A stretch of 18,584 nt of DNA from Desulfobulbaceae bacterium (lineage in GTDB: Bacteria > Desulfobacterota > Desulfobulbia > Desulfobulbales > Desulfocapsaceae): NCBI GenBank assembly GCA_031256095.1, contig JAIRRG010000107.1:1-18584 (forward strand). Reading direction: 5' to 3'. The translations under genes and the position numbers were made by a program. This document shows, one piece after another, positions 6,840-13,996 of the stretch. How positions within the stretch are numbered: the stretch's first letter is position 1; the number at the start of each line of letters is the position of its first letter. The notes under the pieces are model-generated. The model made no database searches. It was not told the origin of the DNA and saw only the letters and a list, made by a program, of their open reading frames with translations.

Positions 6840-8138
6840 TCAGAATTTCCGGTTATCGATGACCACGCTCGCTTTGCCGTCGAAGCGCTCCAAGGTCTTT
6901 TCCTCGACCAGTTTGACAGTAACGCCAACCCCCAAATCGGAGGCCAAACGCTCTTTGATGGTGTCGATCAGCGCCTTCTGGGTTTTCATTGAGTCGGAGA
7001 AAATGCTTTCGTTGACTTCGACCATCACCGTCAGTTTGTCCTCGTTGTTTTCGCGGTCAACGATCAGGCGATAGTGCGGCTCGGTGCCGTCAACGGCAAA
7101 CAATGTGCTTTCGATCTGGGTCGGGAAGACGTTGACGCCCTTGATGATCAGCATGTCATCGCTGCGGCCCAAAAGCCTGGTTATCCGTCTGAAGGTGCGC
7201 CCACATGAACAAGGTTCCGGCAACAGCCGCGCCAGGTCGCGGCTGCGGTAGCGGATGACCGGAAAGGCTTCCCTGGTCAGGGTGGTGATGACCAGCTCGC
7301 CGATTTCACCGGGAGCAACCGGCTGCAGCGTTTCCGGATGCAGCAATTCAACGAGGAAGTGATCTTCATTGATATGCTGACCGTTGCATTCCTCGCATTC
7401 CCAGGCCACGCCTGGCCCCATCACTTCCGACAGGCCGTAGTTATCGGTGGCGCGAATGCCAAGCCGCTGGTTCAGTTCCTGCCGCATTGCTTCCGACCAT
7501 GGTTCGCCGCCAAAGAGACCAACGCGCAGCGACAGGCCGTTCGGGTTGATGCCCATGTCCATCATGACATCGGCAAGTTTTAAGGCATAGGATGGCGTGC
7601 AGACCAGTGCCGTGGTTTTGAAATCCTGCATGATCTGAATTTGCCGCCGCGTGTTGCCCGAAGAAATCGGAATCACCGAAGCGCCCAGGCGCTCGCAGCC
7701 GTAGTGCAGGCCGAAACCGCCTGTGAACAAACCATAACCAAAGGCGATCTGCACCATGTCATCGGCGGTGACGCCAGCGCCGCAGAGAAGCCGCGCCACC
7801 AAATCCGACCAGGTGACGATATCGTTTCTCGTATAACCAACGACGGTAGCAATACCTGTAGTACCCGACGACGAATGGACACGCACCACCTCGCGCAGCG
7901 GCACCGCGAACAAGCCGTAGGGGTAGTTGTTGCGCAGGTCCTGCTTGCAGGTAAAGGGAAAACGCCGGATGTCATCCAACGATTTCACCGCCTTGACATC
8001 GATCTTACCGGCGGTGAAGGCGTTGCGGTAGAAGGGGACATGCGTCGCCACCCGTTCCAGCGTCTTCTGCAGACGGTTGAGTTGCAGCGCCCTGATGTCG
8101 GCCTCGGGCATACATTCAAAATCTTTCTGCCAATACAT
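6840..8138 (-). CDS. paaK: Phenylacetate-CoA ligase family protein
   Basis: 432 residues of the PaaK branch of adenylate-forming enzymes, which join arylacetates such as phenylacetate or indole-3-acetate to CoA using ATP (giving AMP and PPi). The P-loop-like motif 'HSSSGTTGIATVVGYT' is at 88-103; later come 'RYRSRDLARL', 'CSCGRTFRRI' and the C-terminal 'GRSDDMLIIKGVNVFPTQIE', all typical of PaaK. The ATG has a strong AGGAG five bases upstream and starts eight bases after the ACT gene. Association with iorAB suggests that it either activates arylacetates for reductive carboxylation or handles the arylacetyl-CoA made by IOR. Exact substrate preference cannot be read from the sequence. Confidence 0.92.
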   Translation of the reverse strand: MYWQKDFECMPEADIRALQLNRLQKTLERVATHVPFYRNAFTAGKIDVKAVKSLDDIRRFPFTCKQDLRNNYPYGLFAVPLREVVRVHSSSGTTGIATVVGYTRNDIVTWSDLVARLLCGAGVTADDMVQIAFGYGLFTGGFGLHYGCERLGASVIPISSGNTRRQIQIMQDFKTTALVCTPSYALKLADVMMDMGINPNGLSLRVGLFGGEPWSEAMRQELNQRLGIRATDNYGLSEVMGPGVAWECEECNGQHINEDHFLVELLHPETLQPVAPGEIGELVITTLTREAFPVIRYRSRDLARLLPEPCSCGRTFRRITRLLGRSDDMLIIKGVNVFPTQIESTLFAVDGTEPHYRLIVDRENNEDKLTVMVEVNESIFSDSMKTQKALIDTIKERLASDLGVGVTVKLVEEKTLERFDGKASVVIDNRKF

Positions 8139-8146
8139 GATTTCTC

Positions 8147-8578
8147 CTACATGCCACAGACTTCATCGCCGCTCAGCAGGTGGCAACCGGCTTTTTGCAG
8201 GGCGGCGATGGCCGCCTCCATTTGCTCGAAACGAAATATCATCACGGCGCTGTCGCCGGATTTGTTGACAAAAGCATACATGTACTCGACGTTCAACCCG
8301 GCCTCTTCGATGATTTTTAAGATCCGCGCCAAACCGCCCACCCTGTCCGGTACCTCAACCGCCAAAACGTCGGCGGCACTGACCGTAAAACCGTTTTCTT
8401 TTAGGGCGGCGCGGGCGGTTGCCACCTGATCGACGATCAGGCGCAGGATGCCGTAGTCGGCGGTATCGGCCACCGACATGGCCCGGATGTTGACACCGCT
8501 ATCGGCGATAACTTTGGTGATCTCGGCCAACCGCCCGGATTTATTTTCAAGAAATACCGCAAGTTGTTCAACTGGCAT
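8147..8578 (-). CDS. Tandem ACT-domain protein
   Basis: 143 residues from the ATG at 8578, chosen because AGGAGG lies five bases upstream; the frame is open further but the extra N-terminus is not ACT-like. Two ACT domains fill the protein: residues 1-70 ('LAVFLENKSGRLAEITKVI...GVNI') and 71-140 ('VEVPDRVGGLARILKII...GLNVEYMYAF'). ACT domains bind small ligands, typically amino acids. Stand-alone ACT-pair proteins are often found beside iorAB and paaK, so a role sensing aromatic amino acids or controlling the neighbouring enzymes is plausible. No catalytic or DNA-binding domain is present. Confidence 0.88.
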   Translation of the reverse strand: MPVEQLAVFLENKSGRLAEITKVIADSGVNIRAMSVADTADYGILRLIVDQVATARAALKENGFTVSAADVLAVEVPDRVGGLARILKIIEEAGLNVEYMYAFVNKSGDSAVMIFRFEQMEAAIAALQKAGCHLLSGDEVCGM

Positions 8579-8597
8579 GATTTCCTCCTGAACCAGT

Positions 8598-9176
8598 TCA
8601 GGTACTAACCGCCCGTCCGCGGCGGAAGGCTTCAATATTGGCTTCTTTGAAACGCGCCGGCACGCGGGTGGCGATGCTTTGTTCAAAGACATCGGCCTTG
8701 ACCGGCAACAGAGCGGATAAGGCCCCGACCATTACCACATTGGCGGTTTTGCTTTCCCCCACCTGCCGCGCTATCTCGAAGGCGTCGAGGCTGAGGAAGG
8801 ATATCTTGCGCTCGGTCAGGTTTTGCAAAATGTTTTCCGGATAGCTGGCTTGCCCTGTGGCCACCAGCGGCGGCAGAATCTTCTGGGTGTTGACAACCAC
8901 CGTGGCGTTTGGACGCAAATAGGGCAGATAGCGCACCGCTTCCATCATCTCAAAAGCCACCTGGACATCGGCGGTACCCATGGCGATCAAGGGGCCATAC
9001 ACCCGCGCCCCGAAACGCAGCTGTGCCGTCACCGAGCCGCCGCGCTGGGCCATGCCATGCACCTCGCTCTTTTTGGCGTCGAAACCCGCCGACAGGAGCG
9101 CTAAAGCGGTCAACTCGCTGGCCAAAAGGATGCCCTGGCCACCAACCCCGGTGAAAAGAATATTACCCGCCTTCAT
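8598..9176 (-). CDS. iorB: Indolepyruvate ferredoxin oxidoreductase, beta subunit
   Basis: 192 residues, the gamma-type (POR/IOR small) subunit of 2-oxoacid:ferredoxin oxidoreductase. 'FTGVGGQGILLASE' (8-21) and 'EVHGMAQRGGSVTAQLRFG' (38-56) are hallmark motifs. With IorA it oxidises aryl pyruvates (indolepyruvate, phenylpyruvate, hydroxyphenylpyruvate) with CoA to arylacetyl-CoA, CO2 and reduced ferredoxin; the reaction can run in reverse. Its ATG overlaps the iorA stop (ATGA), with GGGAGG upstream inside iorA, so equal-ratio translation is likely. Confidence 0.95.
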   Translation of the reverse strand: MKAGNILFTGVGGQGILLASELTALALLSAGFDAKKSEVHGMAQRGGSVTAQLRFGARVYGPLIAMGTADVQVAFEMMEAVRYLPYLRPNATVVVNTQKILPPLVATGQASYPENILQNLTERKISFLSLDAFEIARQVGESKTANVVMVGALSALLPVKADVFEQSIATRVPARFKEANIEAFRRGRAVST

Positions 9177-10984
9177 TTCGTTTCCTCCCGGTGGAAAATG
9201 GCCTGGAATTTACAGACCGCGGCGCACTGACCACAGTCGTTGCACATGCTTTCGTCGATCTTCGACAGCCCTTTCTGGGTCGCCTTGTAACCACGCCGTT
9301 CGGCTTCACCTTCGGTAAAGGGCGTCCAGCTGATCGCCGGGCAGCCGAGTTTGACGCAGGCCATGCAGCCAGCGCAGTTTTGCTGATTGCTGCTGTATGG
9401 TCTGATCTGGCGCCGGCGCATTTCTGGCAGCAGCACACAGGGGGCTTTGGCGATGACCACCGATGGCTCGGTGAGGGCGATGGCTTCCTTCAGCGTCTTG
9501 TAGGCGGCGTCAATGTCGTGGGGATTGACCACATAGACATGGCGCACGCCCACCGCGCGGCAGAGGGTTTCTATATCCAATTGATGGGCTGGCTCACCCT
9601 TGATGTTGCGGCCAGTCACCGGGTTTTCCTGATGGCCGGTCATGGCGGTGGTGCGGTTATCGAGGATGATCAGGGTGGCGGCGCTGTGATTGTAAACCGT
9701 ATTGATCAGGCCGGTGACGCCGGAGTGAATGAAGGTCGAGTCGCCGACCACCGATACCACTTTATCGTGCCCGCCCACACCCAAAGCCTTGACCATGCCG
9801 TGGGCGACGGTGACCGACGCGCCCATGCAGACGCAAGTATCCATGGCTGAAAGAGGCGGCAAGGCTCCCAGCGTGTAGCAGCCAATATCGCCGGAGACGA
9901 AGACCTTCAGGCGCCTCAGATTGTGGAAAATGCCGCGATGCGGGCAACCGGCGCACATATTCGGCGGACGCGACGGCAAGTCGATGGCGGCGAAAGCCTT
10001 GGCCGCCCGTTCCGGGGCCAGGGCGGCCAGGACAATATCGGTATTCAACTCACCGCGATTGGGGATGAGATTCTTGCCCTGGCAGGCGATGCCCAAGGTC
10101 TTGACATGGCGCTCGAGAAACGGGTCGAGTTCCTCAACGACGACAACTTCTTCGACCGAGGCGGCGAAGCGGCGGATCAGGTCATCCGGCAGAGGCCAGG
10201 TCATGCCCAGCTTCAGCACCGGCGCATCGGGGAAAGTTTCTTTCACATAGAGATACGAGACGCCGCCCGTGATAAAACCGCGTTTTCCGGCGCCGGTTTC
10301 AATGCGGTTCCAAGGGGTTTCGTTGGCGATGGCGGCGGCGCGGTTCATATGCTCCTCGACCACCACGCGGCGTTTGCGGGCTATAGCCGGCAGCATGACC
10401 ATTTTCGCCGGGTCTTTTGCCAGTGCGCACGGTGGCGGCGTTCTCCGCTCGCCTTTCGGCACCACCCCTTTAACATGGGCGACACGGCTGGTGATGCGCA
10501 GCATGACCGGCGTATCCAACTCTTCACTCAAGCGGAAGGCGTCAAGCAGCATGGCCTTGGCCTCTGCCGGGTCGGAGGGTTCCAGCATCGGCAATTTGGC
10601 GGCCAGGGCGTAGTTGCGGTTGTCCTGCTCGTTCTGCGACGAATGCATTTCCGGGTCATCGGCGGTGACGAGCACCAGACCGCCGCGCACGCCGACATAA
10701 GAAGAAGTAAATAATGGGTCAGCGGCGACGTTGACACCGACATGTTTCATGGTGGCCATCGCCCTGGCCCCGGCCAAACAGGCGCCAATCGCCACCTCGA
10801 GGCCGACTTTTTCATTGGGCGCCCATTCGGTATAGACGCCATCGTAGGTAGACAGCGTCTCGAGTATTTCCGTCGATGGCGTCCCCGGATAACCGGAAGC
10901 CACCGTCACTCCCGCTTCATAGGCCGCCAAGGCAATTGCCTCGTTGCCGGACAACCACATTGTCGTCCCACTGATTATCGTCAC
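9173..10984 (-). CDS. iorA: Indolepyruvate ferredoxin oxidoreductase, alpha subunit
   Basis: 603 residues from a GTG at 10984, favoured over the ATG eight codons later by GGAGG six bases upstream. It is the large, TPP- and iron-sulfur-containing subunit of IOR. The N-terminal pyrimidine-binding domain holds 'SGYPGTPSTEI' (30-40); 'CAGCPHRG' is at 344-351; the TPP-pyrophosphate motif runs from 'GDSTF' (414) to 'DNRTTAMTGHQ' (442-452). A ferredoxin-like tail carries two [4Fe-4S] motifs, Cys537/540/543/548 and Cys581/584/587/591, the latter followed by Lys rather than Pro. All expected domains are present. It is the first gene of the minus-strand operon and is divergent from the complex I operon. 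Confidence 0.96.
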   Translation of the reverse strand: MTIISGTTMWLSGNEAIALAAYEAGVTVASGYPGTPSTEILETLSTYDGVYTEWAPNEKVGLEVAIGACLAGARAMATMKHVGVNVAADPLFTSSYVGVRGGLVLVTADDPEMHSSQNEQDNRNYALAAKLPMLEPSDPAEAKAMLLDAFRLSEELDTPVMLRITSRVAHVKGVVPKGERRTPPPCALAKDPAKMVMLPAIARKRRVVVEEHMNRAAAIANETPWNRIETGAGKRGFITGGVSYLYVKETFPDAPVLKLGMTWPLPDDLIRRFAASVEEVVVVEELDPFLERHVKTLGIACQGKNLIPNRGELNTDIVLAALAPERAAKAFAAIDLPSRPPNMCAGCPHRGIFHNLRRLKVFVSGDIGCYTLGALPPLSAMDTCVCMGASVTVAHGMVKALGVGGHDKVVSVVGDSTFIHSGVTGLINTVYNHSAATLIILDNRTTAMTGHQENPVTGRNIKGEPAHQLDIETLCRAVGVRHVYVVNPHDIDAAYKTLKEAIALTEPSVVIAKAPCVLLPEMRRRQIRPYSSNQQNCAGCMACVKLGCPAISWTPFTEGEAERRGYKATQKGLSKIDESMCNDCGQCAAVCKFQAIFHREETK

Positions 10985-11029
10985 CCCAATCCTCCGTCAG
11001 CGATATGATATTTCCGATGAAATTCGGCC

Positions 11030-11044
11030 TTCCCGGCACGGGAA
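11030..11044. promoter_or_regulatory. Operator-like dyad in the ior control region
   Basis: TTCCCG-GCA-CGGGAA is a perfect 6-bp inverted repeat with a 3-base centre. It lies six bases downstream of the candidate -10 for iorA, where transcription would begin, a usual place for repressor binding. The regulator is not encoded in this window. Confidence 0.4.
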
Positions 11045-11050
11045 TAACCA

Positions 11051-11056
11051 ATTATC
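11051..11056 (-). promoter_or_regulatory. Candidate -10 element for the iorA operon
   Basis: On the minus strand this reads GATAAT, five of six bases of the sigma-70 -10 consensus. No good -35 hexamer stands 17 bases upstream (CGCGCC). Two A6 tracts at 11085-11090 and 11100-11105 fall near -41 to -61 relative to a start at about 11044, as in an UP element, which could offset the missing -35. This is a speculative promoter. Confidence 0.3.
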
Positions 11057-11080
11057 CTACTCCAAGGGAAGTCGGCGCGG

Positions 11081-11109
11081 CAAGTTTTTTATGGCAAAGT
11101 TTTTTACGG
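11081..11109. repeat. Near-tandem A/T-tract repeat
   Basis: CAAGTTTTTTATGG (11081-11094) is followed directly by CAAAGTTTTTTACGG (11095-11109), two copies differing by one insertion and one substitution. On the minus strand they place two A6 tracts 15 bases apart upstream of the candidate iorA promoter. Confidence 0.5.
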
Positions 11110-11229
11110 GAAAGCGGCGGGCGGAAAATGGCTGGCCTACCGATGCCAACCCATAAAAATGCCAAGGCAATGTCAGGCGCTGCCAAAACCAACCGTCTGA
11201 AAGCGGACAAATTACTGGTAAAAAAGTGG

Positions 11230-11258
11230 TTGACAGTCTTGTCCAGTCCTTTTACCTT
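11230..11258 (+). promoter_or_regulatory. Sigma-70-like promoter of the nuo operon
   Basis: A perfect -35 TTGACA (11230-11235), a 17-base spacer and TACCTT (11253-11258) as -10, which matches the consensus at the three most conserved positions. Transcription would begin near 11265, leaving a leader of about 65 bases before nuoA. The exact -35 and ideal spacing make this the best promoter in the window. Confidence 0.6.
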
Positions 11259-11330
11259 TGCCCCGCTTCTGGTGTACGAAAGCTGTGCTGGCTCAAACAA
11301 CCAAGTATGTCTAAATGATAGGACACGACT

Positions 11331-11750
11331 ATGGGTTTTGAAGCTTTCCTTTACCGCGACACCATCATCTGGATCGCCTCCTGTCTCCTCGGCGGTCTGG
11401 TCTTCGCCTTTGGCCCCATCGCCATCGTCTATCTGTTGATGCCCCTGAAGACCCGCCAGCTTTCCGGCAAGGCGAAATCACCGGTCGAATGCGCCATGGA
11501 CCCAATTGGTGACAGTTGGATTCGTTATGGCGCCAGACCCTACTACTTTTACGCTTTGATTTTTCTCGCTTTCGACGTTGACGTCCTCTTCCTTTTCCCG
11601 GTAGCCTCCGTTTACCATAGTTCGATTTTCGCCGGCTCCGCCCGCGATTTCATCGAAATAGTGATATTTGTCGGCATTCTGGCCTTGGCTATAGTTTATC
11701 CGTGGATTAAGGGAGTGTTCACGTGGGAACGAAAGACATACCAACGGTAA
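11331..11750 (+). CDS. nuoA: NADH-quinone oxidoreductase subunit A
   Basis: 139 residues with three predicted membrane helices (about 12-37, 71-93 and 107-127). NuoA is a small subunit of the complex I membrane arm at the junction with the quinone site. Family marks: 'SPVECAMDPIG' (50-60), matching the usual YECG/P-G loop, and 'YYFYALIFLAFDVDVLFLFPV' across helix 2. The usual FDVE reads FDVD here, keeping the acidic charge. AGGA stands seven bases before the ATG. It is the first gene of the operon and overlaps nuoB by 28 bases. Confidence 0.95.
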   Translation: MGFEAFLYRDTIIWIASCLLGGLVFAFGPIAIVYLLMPLKTRQLSGKAKSPVECAMDPIGDSWIRYGARPYYFYALIFLAFDVDVLFLFPVASVYHSSIFAGSARDFIEIVIFVGILALAIVYPWIKGVFTWERKTYQR

Positions 11751-12247
11751 ACGAGGGAATTCCTTCCTCCATCGTCCAATTCGCCGTCGTAGACGAAATA
11801 ATAAGTCTCTGCCGGGCGAATTCCTTATGGCCAGTAACCTTTGGCATTGCCTGTTGCGCCATTGAAATGATGGCGACCGGCTGCGCCCGTTTTGATATGT
11901 CGCGTTTTGGCGCTGAAGTTTTCCGCCCGTCGCCCCGCCAGGCCGATCTGATGATTGTTGCCGGCACCATCACAAAGAAAGCTCAGTCGTGGATAAAAAC
12001 CCTGTATGACCAGATGCCGGAGCCGAAATGGGTCATGGCTCTCGGTAATTGCGCCATTTCCGGGGGGCCGTTCGCCTTTGAGGGACAGTACGCCATTGTT
12101 CTCGGCGCCGACACCTTTCTGCCTGTCGATGTTTATGTCCCCGGTTGCCCGCCACGGCCGGAGGCATTGTTGCAAGGCATCATAGAATTGGAACATAAAC
12201 TTTCTGGCTGGAAGCGCTGGAAAAATCCGGAAACAATTGCCGGTTGA
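11723..12247 (+). CDS. nuoB: NADH-quinone oxidoreductase subunit B
   Basis: 174 residues from a GTG at 11723, supported by AGGGAG seven bases upstream. NuoB carries the terminal [4Fe-4S] cluster N2, which passes electrons to quinone. The four ligands are visible: the Cys44-Cys45 pair in 'FGIACCAIEMM', Cys110 in 'GNCAISGG' and Cys141 in 'VPGCPPRPE'. 'ARFDMSRFGAEVFRPSPRQAD' (55-75) is highly typical. It is a peripheral-arm protein on the cytoplasmic face. The start lies inside the end of nuoA, suggesting translational coupling. Confidence 0.96.
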   Translation: MGTKDIPTVNEGIPSSIVQFAVVDEIISLCRANSLWPVTFGIACCAIEMMATGCARFDMSRFGAEVFRPSPRQADLMIVAGTITKKAQSWIKTLYDQMPEPKWVMALGNCAISGGPFAFEGQYAIVLGADTFLPVDVYVPGCPPRPEALLQGIIELEHKLSGWKRWKNPETIAG

Positions 12248-12259
12248 TGCCATAGCGCC

Positions 12260-12323
12260 TGTTCGGAACACGGGAATTCCGTGTTCAACAAACAGATAGA
12301 GGTTGTTACGTATGATCCGAACA
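12260..12323 (+). promoter_or_regulatory. Competing hairpins between nuoB and nuoC
   Basis: GAACACGG (12266-12273) and CCGTGTTC (12279-12286) form a perfect 8-bp stem with a 5-base loop. TGTTCGGA (12260-12267) is also an exact reverse complement of TCCGAACA (12316-12323), which covers the first codons of nuoC. The two pairings share two bases and so partly exclude each other. They could tune nuoC translation or mark an RNA processing site; no U-tract follows, so it is not an ordinary terminator. Confidence 0.35.
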
Positions 12324-12863
12324 AATGTTTTGTCCGCCATGCGGGCACTTTTCCCCGAAGCTCCTGAAGCGCCGCCTGTGGTCGAAGCGCCACCGCCGGT
12401 GCCGGAACAAGACGCCGCGGCCGCGAAAAAGGCTGAGAAAAGCGCCAAACCGGCGCCAAGGGTAAATGGCGTCGTTGAACGCGACTATGCCGTTCATGGC
12501 TATCATATTGATACCCAAGTCGCACCTGAACAATTGCTGGAAGCGGTAAATATCCTTGATCAGCAGCAGTTTTTCCTGGAAACGATAACCGGGGTCGATT
12601 GGATAGCCGACCAGCAGTTGGAGGCCATTTACGACTTCAGCCATTTTGGTTTTGAGCCGTGCCGGGTGGTCATTCGCACCAGGGTACCAAGAGACAATCC
12701 GCAACTCCCAACCATAAGTGGGATTTACGCCGGCGCCAATTGGCATGAGCGTGAAACTCACGAGTTCTTTGGCATCGTATTCGAAGGACATCCCTACCTC
12801 GTTCCCCTGCTGTTGCCGGAAGATGCTGATTTTCATCCCTTACTGAAGGATTTCAAGGCATGA
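12312..12863 (+). CDS. nuoC: NADH-quinone oxidoreductase subunit C
   Basis: 183 residues from the ATG at 12312, nine bases after an AGAGG; a TTG at 12303 touches that site and is unlikely. NuoC is a cofactor-free peripheral-arm subunit (30-kDa family). The core runs from about residue 60, with 'FFLETITGVDW' (87-97) and the signature 'GANWHERETHEFFGIVFEGHPYL' near 141-163; the C-terminus 'HPLLKDFKA' ends as standard short NuoC does. Residues 14-50 form an Ala/Pro/Lys-rich low-complexity extension, which looks like an unstructured linker or tail. It is not fused to nuoD, whose ATG overlaps its stop. Confidence 0.93.
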   Translation: MIRTNVLSAMRALFPEAPEAPPVVEAPPPVPEQDAAAAKKAEKSAKPAPRVNGVVERDYAVHGYHIDTQVAPEQLLEAVNILDQQQFFLETITGVDWIADQQLEAIYDFSHFGFEPCRVVIRTRVPRDNPQLPTISGIYAGANWHERETHEFFGIVFEGHPYLVPLLLPEDADFHPLLKDFKA

Positions 12864-13978
12864 GCGAGCCCATTCACTTACTCCCTGATGAGACCTTCGT
12901 CCTGAATGTCGGGCCGCAGCATCCCGCCACCCATGGCGTGTTGCGTATCAAAATGCGGATGCACGGCGAATATGTCGCCGAGGCCGAAACGGTTCTCGGC
13001 TACATCCATCGCATGCACGAGAAGATGGGCGAGTTGAAGACTTACCCGCAGTTTCTCATGAATCTCAGCCGCATGGATTATCTAGGCGCCCTTGCTTATT
13101 GCCATGGCCACGTGCTGGTGGTTGAAAAAGCCAGTGGCATTCAGGTTCCCGAACGTGCTGAATACATCCGCGTCATCACGGTCGAGCTGAACCGCATCGC
13201 CTCCCATCTGTTTGGCGTCGGGTCATTTGTCATGGATTTGGGCGGTTTTTCACCGCTCATGTATATGCTCCAGGATCGCGAGTATATCCTTGACATGCTG
13301 GAAGCGGTCACCGGCGCCCGGCTCACCTACTGTTACTATCGTTTCGGCGGCCTGTACAACGACATTGACGACACCTTCATTGCCCGCGCCCGCGCCTTTA
13401 TCCCCAGATGCCGGGAATCGCTGAAGAAATACCATAGATTGATCACCGAAAATATCATCTTCCGTAAACGTCTCGAAGGCAATGTTTATTTGTCGTCAGA
13501 GATGTGCCGGAAATACGGCGCCACCGGCGGCGTCGCCCGCGCCTCGGGGATCAATTTCGATGTCCGCAAAAACGAGCCGTATTCCGTATATCCCGAATTT
13601 AACTTCGAGGTGCCGGTGTTTACCGAAGGCGATTCCATGGCCCGGTATAAAGTGAAAATGGCCGAAATCGAGCAGTCGTTGCGGATTATTGAGCAAGGAC
13701 TCGACAAATTGCCCGATGGCCCGATCATGCCTGAAAAAGCGCCGAAAATCATCAAACCGCCAGCCGGCGACTACTATCAGGCGGTGGAAACCTCGAAAGG
13801 CAGTTTCGGTATCCGCCTGGTGAGTGATGGCTCGAAAAACCCGTACCGTCTCAAACTGCGCTCACCGTCTTATTCCAACGTCAGTCTTTTCGACGAGGCA
13901 TGCGTCGGGTCGATGATCATGGACGCCATGGCTTTTTTTGGCAGCCTGGATCTGGTTGTTCCGGAAATTGACCGTTAA
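12860..13978 (+). CDS. nuoD: NADH-quinone oxidoreductase subunit D
   Basis: 372 residues of the 49-kDa subunit, which with NuoB forms the quinone-binding pocket next to cluster N2. 'NVGPQHPATHGVLR' (16-29) supplies the conserved His of the pocket; 'YLGALAYCHGHV', 'ELNRIASHLFGVG' and the terminus 'GSLDLVVPEIDR' are classical. Length is slightly under the usual ~390. It starts in an ATGA overlap with nuoC, with AAGGA upstream. The next gene is nuoH; the nuoE, nuoF and nuoG genes that often follow nuoD are not here. Confidence 0.96.
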   Translation: MSEPIHLLPDETFVLNVGPQHPATHGVLRIKMRMHGEYVAEAETVLGYIHRMHEKMGELKTYPQFLMNLSRMDYLGALAYCHGHVLVVEKASGIQVPERAEYIRVITVELNRIASHLFGVGSFVMDLGGFSPLMYMLQDREYILDMLEAVTGARLTYCYYRFGGLYNDIDDTFIARARAFIPRCRESLKKYHRLITENIIFRKRLEGNVYLSSEMCRKYGATGGVARASGINFDVRKNEPYSVYPEFNFEVPVFTEGDSMARYKVKMAEIEQSLRIIEQGLDKLPDGPIMPEKAPKIIKPPAGDYYQAVETSKGSFGIRLVSDGSKNPYRLKLRSPSYSNVSLFDEACVGSMIMDAMAFFGSLDLVVPEIDR

Positions 13979-13996
13979 CCGACCAGTGGGGACTTT

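Larger units (their letters stand above)
10985..11330. other. Divergent control region between iorA and nuoA
   Basis: A gap of 346 bases between the starts of the two operons. It contains, from left to right: the iorA ribosome-binding site (GGAGG, 10991-10995 on the minus strand), a perfect dyad at 11030-11044, a -10-like hexamer for the minus strand (11051-11056), a near-tandem repeat with T6 tracts (11081-11109), and a plus-strand sigma-70-like promoter (11230-11258). Short open frames crossing it on both strands lack recognisable protein features. Confidence 0.6.

Noticed and set aside
7641..8429. Long plus-strand open frame of 262 codons opposite paaK and the ACT gene
   Set aside because: It lies wholly antisense to two genes with clear family motifs; long antisense frames are expected from this codon usage.
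9923..10714. Long plus-strand open frame of 263 codons opposite iorA
   Set aside because: Antisense shadow of iorA, whose TPP and Fe-S motifs are unambiguous; the translation resembles no protein family.
11052..11300. Open frame of 82 codons on the minus strand in the divergent gap
   Set aside because: It covers the likely nuo promoter and the A-tract repeat, and has no recognisable motif; most likely chance.
11005..11439. Open frame of 144 codons crossing the iorA-nuoA gap into nuoA (plus strand)
   Set aside because: It overlaps the well-supported nuoA in another frame, spans the promoter, and its translation shows no domain or consistent composition.
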